Of a stretch of 64,000 bases of DNA, positions 51,456-59,541 are shown piece by piece (positions within the stretch are counted from its first letter, which is position 1; every line of letters starts with the position of its first letter). Under the pieces are notes generated by a model. The model saw only the letters and a program-made list of their open reading frames with translations, was not told where the DNA came from and made no database searches. The DNA comes from Dehalococcoidia bacterium. GTDB taxonomy: Bacteria > Chloroflexota > Dehalococcoidia > Dehalococcoidales > RBG-16-60-22. The translations under genes were made by a program, and so were the position numbers. The DNA lies in NCBI GenBank assembly GCA_030615035.1, contig JAUXAC010000002.1, positions 1-64,000 of the forward strand, read 5' to 3'.

Positions 51456-52417
51456 TCTATCTTGATTCTCTCCTCAAAACCGTAATTCTGGTACCATTGC
51501 ACGAATTCACCCAGCCCCTTCTTTAAACCATATTTAGGTTCCCAGCCCAAGAGGTCTCTCGCCTTTGTCGCATCGGCAATCAGTCTTTTGACCTCTCCCA
51601 TCCTCGGCGTTATATGTACTGGCTGAATAGTCTCGGTTTTACCGCACAATTCAATAATTTTGTTAGCCAAATCAAGAATAGACACCTCCCGTCCGCTGCC
51701 AAAATTAAGTGGCTCTGTTATCGGCTCATTATGGTTCAGCACCAAATCATAGGCTCTGATGGCATCATCAATATAAGTATAGTCTCTTGTTTGCCGACCA
51801 TCTCCATATATAATCGGAGGTGTGTTATTAAGAACCCTTCTGGTAAATATGGATATTACCCCACCGTAGCCAAGGTCCTTTTGATGAGGGCCAAAAACAT
51901 TAAAAAGCCTCAGGATACAAATATCCATACCATATGTCTGAGTATAGGCATAACACATGCGGTCAGCAGCAATTTTACTGGCGCCGTAAGGGTGAGGAGC
52001 ATTTAGCGGGTGTTTTTCGTCTATAGGAACATACTGCGCTGAGCCGTAAACCTCACTTGTAGAAGCGTAAATTACCCTTTGGGCATCGTGTAGCTTGGCT
52101 GCTTCTAGGACATTTTGTGTTCCCATCACATTTATTTCATAGGTAAGCCGTGGCTCAATGTAAGACCGGTCAACATGGATTTGGGCGGCTAAATGTAATA
52201 TCACATCCACGTCGCGTGAAATCCTCTCCAACAAGTCAGAATCTCTGACGTCACCCTTTACCAACTTGAAGTTTCGGTAGTCTAGTAGATGCCTGATATT
52301 CATCAGATTTCCGCTCATAAAATTGTCCAGGCAAAACACTCGGTGATCTTCTTTGGTGTACTTGTCGCAGAGGTGACTGCCAATAAATCCGGCACCACCA
52401 GTTATGAGCATGTTCAT
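51452..52417 (-). CDS. Nucleotide-sugar 4,6-dehydratase-like SDR
   Basis: 321 residues. GGAGFIGSHLCDKYTKEDHR cofactor loop; active site YASTSEVYGSAQYVPIDEKH then PYGASK (Thr, Glu, Tyr, Lys). The Glu after Ser marks 4,6-dehydratases, as in LegB-type UDP-GlcNAc enzymes. It would make the 4-keto-6-deoxy sugar used by the following E1-like pair and aminotransferase. ATGA overlaps at both ends. Confidence 0.85.
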   Translation of the reverse strand: MNMLITGGAGFIGSHLCDKYTKEDHRVFCLDNFMSGNLMNIRHLLDYRNFKLVKGDVRDSDLLERISRDVDVILHLAAQIHVDRSYIEPRLTYEINVMGTQNVLEAAKLHDAQRVIYASTSEVYGSAQYVPIDEKHPLNAPHPYGASKIAADRMCYAYTQTYGMDICILRLFNVFGPHQKDLGYGGVISIFTRRVLNNTPPIIYGDGRQTRDYTYIDDAIRAYDLVLNHNEPITEPLNFGSGREVSILDLANKIIELCGKTETIQPVHITPRMGEVKRLIADATKARDLLGWEPKYGLKKGLGEFVQWYQNYGFEERIKIE

Positions 52418-53607
52418 TTTTTGTCCCTCGCTAGTTGTTTATTTTCTTCCATGCATTTTACATAAAGCTTCTCATAGTCTTCAATTCTCTTGGTTATGGA
52501 CATATTTTCCCTGACGTATTTTGCTGCCTTATTTGCCTTACTCTCCGCTTCCGCAGGGTCTTCAAGTATTCTCAGAATAAGCTCAGCCAGTTCCTTTCTA
52601 TTGCCGAACTCCACCAGATAGCCGGCATCCAGTCGTTTTACATCTTCTCCGGCACCAGTATGTCCGGTAACTATAATGGGAGTGCCGCACAACACTGCCT
52701 CAATTGGTGCCCAGGCTCCCTGCTCATACCTTGAAGTCTGGACGAATACATCAGCATCTACCAGTGCCGAAAGCTTCTCCTCTCCGCCCAGAAATCCGGT
52801 GAACACAACCTTTTCTGACAAATTCAGCCTGTCAATCAAATCATCCAAGGCTGATTTATACCCATCGTCGGGACCTATAATCGCTAGAATAACATCGTTC
52901 CTAAGTTGAGTCAACTGGTAAAACGACTCAACCAGAAAATCAAGCCCCTTTATCTGGTTGAGTCGCCCCATAAACATAATTAAGCGCTTCTCACCAATTC
53001 CGTATCTTCCACGAAATTGCCCGGCTGCTGGCAGCTGGGAGAATTCCTCAACTGAGAAAGGGGGAGGAATTAGGACAATTTTCTCCTTTTTCGCTCCCAG
53101 TTCCTCATACTCCCGAACTCCTACTTCAGTCTCAGCAATGACTTTGCTTGCCCCCTTCAGCATATTATATCCGTAAAAGATGTCAAACAGCACTCTGACC
53201 AGCCACTTGAGCCCTTTTTTGCCTGCGGTTACTCTCAGGACAGAACCGTGAGCGTCTAACACGTAGGGAATGCCGTACTTCTTAGCATAATGACATACCA
53301 CTATGTTCTGCAGGCTCCTAAAGCAATGCAGGTGCACAATGTCAAAGTCTTTAATTATCCTTTTTGTCTCTGAAATCATGCCGGGCGACAGATACAAATA
53401 GAGTCCTGGCAGATTGAGCCAGCTGGGGTGAGCGTAAATCTTCACCGGCTTTAGAGAGTATATATACTCCTTGCTCAACTCAAAATCAGAAGTAAATATC
53501 CCCACCTCATGTCCCCGCTGGGCTAAAGCCAGCGAGAGTTGGCGAATGAGGGTGATGGTTCCGTTGGCATTAGGTGAAAGAAAGTTGAATATGTGGAGTA
53601 TCCGCAT
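52414..53607 (-). CDS. Family-4 glycosyltransferase
   Basis: 397 residues, complete GT-B. Acceptor domain ILHIFNFLSPNANGTITLIR, IVHLHCFRSLQ, YVLDAHGS; donor domain RLIMFMGRLNQIKGLDFLVE, VFTGFLGGEEKLSALVDADV, QTSRYEQGAWAPIEAVLCGT. Transfers an activated sugar to the glycan chain. Confidence 0.9.
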   Translation of the reverse strand: MRILHIFNFLSPNANGTITLIRQLSLALAQRGHEVGIFTSDFELSKEYIYSLKPVKIYAHPSWLNLPGLYLYLSPGMISETKRIIKDFDIVHLHCFRSLQNIVVCHYAKKYGIPYVLDAHGSVLRVTAGKKGLKWLVRVLFDIFYGYNMLKGASKVIAETEVGVREYEELGAKKEKIVLIPPPFSVEEFSQLPAAGQFRGRYGIGEKRLIMFMGRLNQIKGLDFLVESFYQLTQLRNDVILAIIGPDDGYKSALDDLIDRLNLSEKVVFTGFLGGEEKLSALVDADVFVQTSRYEQGAWAPIEAVLCGTPIIVTGHTGAGEDVKRLDAGYLVEFGNRKELAELILRILEDPAEAESKANKAAKYVRENMSITKRIEDYEKLYVKCMEENKQLARDKK

Positions 53608-53611
53608 ATTA

Positions 53612-54640
53612 TTAGTATAGTCCTAAAGTTTTTTTCTTGCCCAGTTGTTTGGCTATCTCCTTTTCCTCTTGGGACCTCAGCAGGCCAGCTATTTTGTAGA
53701 TAACCGGTGTTAGAGGAGAGCTCATCACTAGTTTAGCCAAGGCATCACTGTGAAAGAGGAGAGAAGATGCCCTATCTATAAGTGTCTTCCCTATCTGGAA
53801 TTGCCTATGGTATTGTTCCCAATGTTGGTTAACCTCTACATCTTCTAAATTCATCGAGCCCAGTCCTACTCTTTCAGCTACAGCTATGTGGTCTACTTTT
53901 TGGGGTGAAAAGCCCATAATCATTGCCCCTAAGGAGTCGGCCACGACGGAATTGTCAGCCACAAGAATCAGGTTTGTTTTGACTGGTTTGCCATACATCG
54001 GACCATGCTTATTCAGGGCATACGTACCATCTATTACCACTATCTTAGGCCTTATAAGCTTGGCTATCAATGCTAGCTTATGATTGAGATTTTGATGATG
54101 AAGAGACCTCATTGTGTCCGGGTTACAGCCCCATGAATTCTTAAGACTTAGACTAATGGTGGTCATTACATGGACTTTCAGAACCGGAACCGATATGAAG
54201 CAGTCTATTTCCTCCAGAAGTAACTTTGGTAGCTGAACTTTTACCCTCTTCCCTTGGATTTTATCTTCAACAAATCTTGAGGGCAGCCTTGACAGATTAA
54301 CTAGCTCAACACCAGTTTCCTTACATATTTCGTACATATTGTGCCCCTGAAAAGCCTCTTCAGCCTTGAAGGAGTGGTTGCCACCATCGGATTCACCCAA
54401 AATTACTGTGTCAGCTTTACTTCTAAGAATTTCCAACAGATATTTTATGAGCTGCGGACTGGTGGTAACACCTTCCACGTAATAGGGGAAGGTAAAATTC
54501 GGCTTCACAAAAACCCGGGAGTTTTTATCAATGTATTTTCCCCAATTGATGAATTCGAGTCCCTTTTGTAAGGTGACCTTTAAGTTGTCCCTTATCTCAT
54601 CAATGTAGGCCCGATATTTGGTATTGCTGTGTGAATTCAC
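53612..54640 (-). CDS. DUF362 domain protein
   Basis: 342 residues from GTG 54640 (GTGA overlap with the upstream stop). RVFVKPNFTFPYYVEGVTTS, VILGESDGGNHSF, ISVPVLKVHVMTTISLSLKN and VVIDGTYALNKHGP are DUF362 blocks. No 4Cys ferredoxin domain, which many relatives carry. Function unknown; here it travels with DUF1893 and an ECF-type membrane protein. Confidence 0.85.
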   Translation of the reverse strand: MNSHSNTKYRAYIDEIRDNLKVTLQKGLEFINWGKYIDKNSRVFVKPNFTFPYYVEGVTTSPQLIKYLLEILRSKADTVILGESDGGNHSFKAEEAFQGHNMYEICKETGVELVNLSRLPSRFVEDKIQGKRVKVQLPKLLLEEIDCFISVPVLKVHVMTTISLSLKNSWGCNPDTMRSLHHQNLNHKLALIAKLIRPKIVVIDGTYALNKHGPMYGKPVKTNLILVADNSVVADSLGAMIMGFSPQKVDHIAVAERVGLGSMNLEDVEVNQHWEQYHRQFQIGKTLIDRASSLLFHSDALAKLVMSSPLTPVIYKIAGLLRSQEEKEIAKQLGKKKTLGLY

Positions 54641-55062
54641 TGCTTCTCTTTCAGCGCTAGCTTTTCCTTTGCAAATTCATAAAATTCGTCAGGAGATTTT
54701 CCAATCGAGGCTTTCTCAAAAGGACACATATCATTCCCGGAACGGTTTAAAATATGAGGGACTGTTATCAGAAAAGAGTAGGCAATTCCTAGCCGCTTCA
54801 GAGTTTCAGCAGCTAACACACTGCCCATTAGACTATAGACCTTCTTGCCGAACGCCTTCTTTAAGAGCAGAGCGGCAGCATTACCCACCACTCGGTCGAA
54901 AACAATTACCCCTTCTGGATGCGGGGGGAATTCTTGAAGGTAAGTGAGCAATGGCGCTATTCCTTTATCCGTTGACCTGAAGAGGAGATTACCTGTCGCA
55001 CAAATCCAGAGGGTATCTTCGGTTTTCAGGAATTTCCTAAAAAGTTGATTATTGGCGGCCAC
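54637..55062 (-). CDS. DUF1893 domain protein
   Basis: 141 residues from GTG 55062. TLWICATGNLLFRSTDKGIA, VVGNAAALLLKKAFGKKVYS, LKRLGIAYSFLITVPHILNR and NDMCPFE match DUF1893, a cytidine-deaminase-like fold of unknown role. Overlaps both neighbours (14 and 4 bases), so the three are translationally coupled. Confidence 0.82.
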   Translation of the reverse strand: MAANNQLFRKFLKTEDTLWICATGNLLFRSTDKGIAPLLTYLQEFPPHPEGVIVFDRVVGNAAALLLKKAFGKKVYSLMGSVLAAETLKRLGIAYSFLITVPHILNRSGNDMCPFEKASIGKSPDEFYEFAKEKLALKEKQ

Positions 55063-55642
55063 TTTGTCTCTCTGAGTTTCTTTTTGATAGCCAATAACTT
55101 AGCCCTTTGACAATAGGGGGTAGGCAAACCAATTGAACAACTATTCCAGGCCACCCTAGCTGAATTGTTTGCCATACCCAAATAAGAGGATTAACTTCCC
55201 CAAAGTGAATTACCAATACCGCTAACACTAAGGCCAAGCGCCCTATGACCACTGCTCCGAGTAGAGACCATATTATATTTAGCCTAAATCCACCATATAA
55301 AAGACCAGCTGATAAGCCGAAAACAGAGTTCTCAATAACTATCTGAGGTAAACGGGCTAAGAGCGGCATGCCCGAGACCCCAGAACTTATCAGAGGTGTC
55401 AGAAATCCCACCATTAGGCCAGCGCGCCAGCCAAATAATAGACCGGCTAACAGAGTAAAGAAAAACATTGGCAAGAAAGTAGCTCCAGCTAAGGGATGAA
55501 TAAAATGGCAAGCCCAAGGGATGGCAACATCTAAAGTTACAAAAGCAGTAACAAAGAGGTAAAGGCGAGCATCAGTGAACTTTAAGGCACAAGGAAAGGT
55601 TAGCACTCGGGGTGATATCTGCTGTGTAGTAGAATTACTCAT
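55049..55642 (-). CDS. ECF transporter S-component-like membrane protein
   Basis: 197 residues, five or six membrane helices. GATFLPMFFFTLLAGLLFGW and FGLSAGLLYGG resemble substrate-binding S components of energy-coupling-factor transporters. No ECF ATPases or T component are in the window. With DUF1893 and DUF362 it may take up and process a small cofactor or precursor. Confidence 0.7.
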   Translation of the reverse strand: MSNSTTQQISPRVLTFPCALKFTDARLYLFVTAFVTLDVAIPWACHFIHPLAGATFLPMFFFTLLAGLLFGWRAGLMVGFLTPLISSGVSGMPLLARLPQIVIENSVFGLSAGLLYGGFRLNIIWSLLGAVVIGRLALVLAVLVIHFGEVNPLIWVWQTIQLGWPGIVVQLVCLPPIVKGLSYWLSKRNSERQSGRQ

Positions 55643-55675
55643 TCTTGTCTCCTCCGTTCGTCAAATTACCTGTTG

Positions 55676-56674
55676 TTAGAACTTGGTGCTGGCTCCGATC
55701 TGCTTACGATTTTCCACAATCCAGTCGTAAGTTCTTTTTATTCCTTCCTTCATCTTTATCTTGGGCGCATAACCCAGAACTTTCCTTGCCTTCTCAATGG
55801 AGGCTCTTCTCCGGGTGATCTTGTCCCAATCGCGTCTGGAGGCGAATTCTACTCCATTATGATTGCCGGTGAGTTCATTTATCATATTGGCAATGTCGAT
55901 AACCCTGGTCTCGGTCTCAGAGGCGAGGTTGAAAGCCTCGCCTACGGCTTCTGGAGTAACACCCGCCCGCAGGGTGCCATCAACTATATCCTCAACAAAG
56001 GTAAAATCCCTGGTCTCCTCACCGGTGCCAGTTATGGGAAGGGGTTGTTGCTGAAGAGCCCACCAGATGAAGTTGGGAATCACATTGCGGTATCTCCCCG
56101 GAATTTCCCCGGGACCATAAACATTAAAGTAGCGGCAGATGACTACGGGAAGTCCATAATAGTTGTAAAAGAAGTTACCGTAAAGCTCACCCAGAAGCTT
56201 CGTTATCTGATAGGGAGTGTCAAGGTGAAGGGAGACAAAGTCCTCTTTGAGGGGAAGTGGTGCCTGACTACCATAAACAGAACATCCCGAAGAGGCGAAG
56301 ATGAATTTGCCTACTTTGGTTAGTTTTGAGTATTCCAGGACTTTCAAGGTTCCAAGTCCGTTGACCAAGAGGTCAGTCTCAGGGTGGTCAACCGAGTTCT
56401 GATTAGCGAAGTGAGCAGCAAGATGGAAGACAAAGTCAAGCCTCTGAGAAAAGACCCTTTTTAAGACCTTCTCATCTAGAACACTCCCCCGGACAAAGAC
56501 AACATTCGGGGCATTGGGGATGTTCCACTGCTCAGCAGCGGAGAGGTCGTCTAGGATTATGATTTTAGCTACTTTTGCCTTGATTAGAGCTCTGGTGAGA
56601 TTGGAACCGATACAGCCGACTCCGCCAGTAATAAGGATGCTTTTGTCTTTATACTCGCTTAAGTAATTACTCAT
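55676..56674 (-). CDS. NAD-dependent sugar epimerase (GalE/UXS-like SDR)
   Basis: 332 residues. LITGGVGCIGSNLTRALIKA, LDDLSAAEQWN, ASSGCSVYGSQAPLPLKEDF and TPYQITK (Tyr, Lys) mark an extended SDR; RYFNVYGPGEIPGRYRNVIP binds the nucleotide sugar. The missing Glu after Ser argues for an epimerase rather than a dehydratase. First gene of the minus-strand operon, 24 bases from the likely start site. Confidence 0.85.
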   Translation of the reverse strand: MSNYLSEYKDKSILITGGVGCIGSNLTRALIKAKVAKIIILDDLSAAEQWNIPNAPNVVFVRGSVLDEKVLKRVFSQRLDFVFHLAAHFANQNSVDHPETDLLVNGLGTLKVLEYSKLTKVGKFIFASSGCSVYGSQAPLPLKEDFVSLHLDTPYQITKLLGELYGNFFYNYYGLPVVICRYFNVYGPGEIPGRYRNVIPNFIWWALQQQPLPITGTGEETRDFTFVEDIVDGTLRAGVTPEAVGEAFNLASETETRVIDIANMINELTGNHNGVEFASRRDWDKITRRRASIEKARKVLGYAPKIKMKEGIKRTYDWIVENRKQIGASTKF

Positions 56675-56690
56675 TTTGACCTTATTTCTA

Positions 56691-56733
56691 TGCCAAATGG
56701 CAAAATTTTGACACTAATAATGCTAGTTGTCAA
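56691..56733 (-). promoter_or_regulatory. Promoter and palindrome of the minus-strand glycan operon
   Basis: Minus strand TTGACA (56733-56728), 17-base spacer and CAAAAT (56710-56705) with an upstream TG. Inverted repeat TGCCA-AT-TGGCA-type (56691-56702) covers the start site, and the -35 to -10 region is itself partly symmetrical; both are candidate operators. Confidence 0.55.
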
Positions 56734-56841
56734 TACCCGATCTCAGTTTTCGTCTATGCTCGGCGACTTGAGGGAAGGACTTAAACGTATTGTAGTGCGA
56801 TTTATGTATTTGGTCAAGGCTTCACATAGCCCGCTCTTGTT

Positions 56842-59274
56842 CTATTCCCTAATATATTCAAAGATTTTTACTTCCGGCACTTTGCCTGCATCTGGAGCTA
56901 GTACACCAATATCGGAGCTATGAATCAGTTTGTAGTGTTTCAGAGCTTCTAAGGGTACCGGGCTGACAAATGGATTACCGCTGACTATTCTATAATTGGC
57001 TGACTCCTGGCTTAAGAGATAGGCTTCTGCCTCTTCGTAGCTGTCAAATTCTTTTTCGCTGGTGACTTCTTTAAAGACTTCACCGTCGTCGTTGACCCTT
57101 TCCTGATATGAAATGACTAGTGTGCTTTCGGGGGTCACTGCCTTACCGTCAAAGTTGTATAGCCTGACAGATAGCGAGCGGTAGTATTCAGGGTATATAT
57201 ATTGCCTCAGCTCGTTTTCCCGTGGCAGGTAGTAGATATCGAAAAACTCGGTCGGTTCCCTTTCTAACCAGGTGGCGATTGCCCAGAATTTGCCGGTGGT
57301 GGTCAGGTAATCAATAATTATGTAGGACGAGTCCAGTTCCTGTATTATTTCATCGGCTGAGTTTTCATCCTGAGACAAAAAGAAGGAAGCTACGTTGGTA
57401 GTGGCAGCATGGGCTTGACTGGGATTGGCATTTGGCAGGCGGTGGGCGATGCGGCTAATCCAGTAGCCATAATCCCACCACGCCATCACGCCGTAGGCTG
57501 ATTCGGGATAGTCATAGCTTTCTCCTGGTGGTAGTGGTTCGTGGAGTTCGTAATAGAAATTAGGGTTGCCGAAGGGGTCCTGGGTATTTTCCCTCAACCA
57601 AGTAAGGGAGCTCATCCAGGCATCAGTGGGGGCAAAGCGCGCCTGCTTGGCAGTGTTAGTTGCCCAATGGATATTCCAGAAAAAGACAAGGAAGAAGATA
57701 ACTATCACCCATAAGATGATACTTGTGTAGTTGATGGTGGGGCGTGCCTCCCATCCTTTTTTCAGTTTGGCTCTTCTCCTCTCCGCCCTGGTGGGTAATT
57801 CCATAGGTCGGGTCATCAGTTCCTTAAAGCCAGCAAATTCAAGGATTCGCCACGACATGTAGTCAGTGTTTTTATCCCCTAAATAGTCAATAATGAACCG
57901 AATTACATAGTAGATGAGAATCGACAGGTAGCCGGTGAGCAGAGCTACATTGACGGCAAAGTAGTAGGCGAAGCGACGCTGCCCCAGGGTAGCCGCCAGT
58001 ATCACTAGGCTCCACACCACCAGGAGACTTTTTTCGGCACCGCCTCGCTTAATAACAAGGTAGATTAGGATACCGAGGGAGATGAGGCTAAGACCAGGAA
58101 AAGGGAACCACTTCACAAGGAAGAAACTAGTGGTGAAATTACCCCAGGCAACATTAGTTGAGAAGTTGCCGCCGGGGAAGAGGAAGGGCTGTACTTCAAT
58201 GGTGGTACGTGCGACTTCTGTCGGCACGAAGATGCTGAAGGCACCCAGCATTGAGCTGAGGAGGGGGGAGTTAACAATATAAAAGACACCAAGCCCTACC
58301 ACCCCAATCCCCAACAAGGACAGCGGGTAGTAGGCTGGTCTTATTCCTTTTTTTACCATCAGCCAAGAGATGCCACTCAAGACCAGCAGGATAAGTAGAG
58401 CGATAACCAGGGAAGCCATGTAAAACCTTGCTGGAGAAGTCAGCAGACATATTATCATGGTAATAAAGAAGAGAATGATACCAGTAAGGCATAGATAGTC
58501 AGTGGATTTGTGTTTCAGGTGGTCAATGATGAACTGGACTATAAAGTAAACGGAGATGATGAAGACAAAGAGCAGGCCCCCCAGCCAGGTAAAGAGGTAG
58601 ATTCCCAGAAAAATGCCGGCAGCTAGAGTATAGAAAAACGGCTTTTTAATCTTTGTCCAGTGGCGGTGCTTGAAGTCGGTGAAGGTCAGTTGTCTTTGTC
58701 TTGCCGCTTTGGTAGCCAGAATCAGGAAGAGGATGACTACGGTGGTAAACAGGACCTCGGCGACATGGTAGTCAGTGAAGCCGAGTATTGACCGTCCCAG
58801 AAATTCACCTGAGGTTAGAGCTATTAAACCAGCTGCAACCACACCAGCCCAGCGATTAAAGAGCTCCTTGCCGATGAAATAAACGGGAATTACCGTCAGG
58901 GCACCCAGAATAGCCGGGAAATAGACGCTGACGACATCAACGGTATGCTGGGTTGGTGAACCCAGACCAATCACCCAGGTAATACCACCCAGGAACCAGA
59001 CAAAGAAACGAAGACTGGTTGTGCCAGGACTGCTGGGGTAAATCATGTAGGGGTCAAAGTTCAAGTGGTGGGGGAAATTGTGGGCAAGATTGTCAACAAA
59101 ATGCATCTGGTAGTAGGCATCAATGCCGGTAAACTTTATCCACTCGCCGCTGAAGACTTGGTCATAAGGGAGATAAATCCGAAAGTATAGGGCGATACCG
59201 AAGAACAGGGCTAGTAATATGCCAACAATAAATTCTGCGGTAGGTTTGCTCCTGCTCACTTTCCTCACTCCCAA
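56842..59274 (-). CDS. STT3-type oligosaccharyltransferase
   Basis: 810 residues of normal STT3/AglB/PglB size. About 13 membrane helices (1-530) precede a soluble domain. The early loop has GIDAYYQMH, equivalent to the metal-binding Asp motif; the signature WWDYG is at 599-603, followed by ISRIAHRLPNANPSQ. Transfers a lipid-linked glycan to Asn in N-X-S/T sequons outside the membrane. The frame opens at TTG 59274; GTGs at 59268 or 59259 are equally plausible. Lies directly after (in transcription) the sequon-rich surface protein and before the glycan operon, so they probably form one glycosylation system. Confidence 0.92.
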   Translation of the reverse strand: MGVRKVSRSKPTAEFIVGILLALFFGIALYFRIYLPYDQVFSGEWIKFTGIDAYYQMHFVDNLAHNFPHHLNFDPYMIYPSSPGTTSLRFFVWFLGGITWVIGLGSPTQHTVDVVSVYFPAILGALTVIPVYFIGKELFNRWAGVVAAGLIALTSGEFLGRSILGFTDYHVAEVLFTTVVILFLILATKAARQRQLTFTDFKHRHWTKIKKPFFYTLAAGIFLGIYLFTWLGGLLFVFIISVYFIVQFIIDHLKHKSTDYLCLTGIILFFITMIICLLTSPARFYMASLVIALLILLVLSGISWLMVKKGIRPAYYPLSLLGIGVVGLGVFYIVNSPLLSSMLGAFSIFVPTEVARTTIEVQPFLFPGGNFSTNVAWGNFTTSFFLVKWFPFPGLSLISLGILIYLVIKRGGAEKSLLVVWSLVILAATLGQRRFAYYFAVNVALLTGYLSILIYYVIRFIIDYLGDKNTDYMSWRILEFAGFKELMTRPMELPTRAERRRAKLKKGWEARPTINYTSIILWVIVIFFLVFFWNIHWATNTAKQARFAPTDAWMSSLTWLRENTQDPFGNPNFYYELHEPLPPGESYDYPESAYGVMAWWDYGYWISRIAHRLPNANPSQAHAATTNVASFFLSQDENSADEIIQELDSSYIIIDYLTTTGKFWAIATWLEREPTEFFDIYYLPRENELRQYIYPEYYRSLSVRLYNFDGKAVTPESTLVISYQERVNDDGEVFKEVTSEKEFDSYEEAEAYLLSQESANYRIVSGNPFVSPVPLEALKHYKLIHSSDIGVLAPDAGKVPEVKIFEYIRE

Positions 59275-59474
59275 AGTTAAATCAGGTTTACTTCAGCTAT
59301 AGTCCCAGACTCTGTGCTGTAAGTAATATTATACTACAGAGCCATATCATTGAGTAGGGCAGCACTGCACGATTTCTGCCGTTCCTGTTGCGATACGGCC
59401 TCTGAGCTTCCGTTTTGCCATTTTGTCCTGGACATCACCGATGTATGACCAGCTATAGCTGTCAATAGATTGAA

Positions 59475-59509
59475 TAAAAAGAGAGCCCCCCGATTTCGGG
59501 GGGCTCTCT
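59475..59509 (-). terminator. Intrinsic terminator of the surface-protein gene
   Basis: A 13-bp perfect stem (AGAGAGCCCCCCG / CGGGGGGCTCTCT) with a 4-base loop, followed on the minus strand by TTTTTATT. It lies 32 bases after the stop of the 937-residue protein and separates it from STT3. Confidence 0.92.
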
Positions 59510-59541
59510 GGGTATCTGGAATATCACCCGTCAAGCAACAG

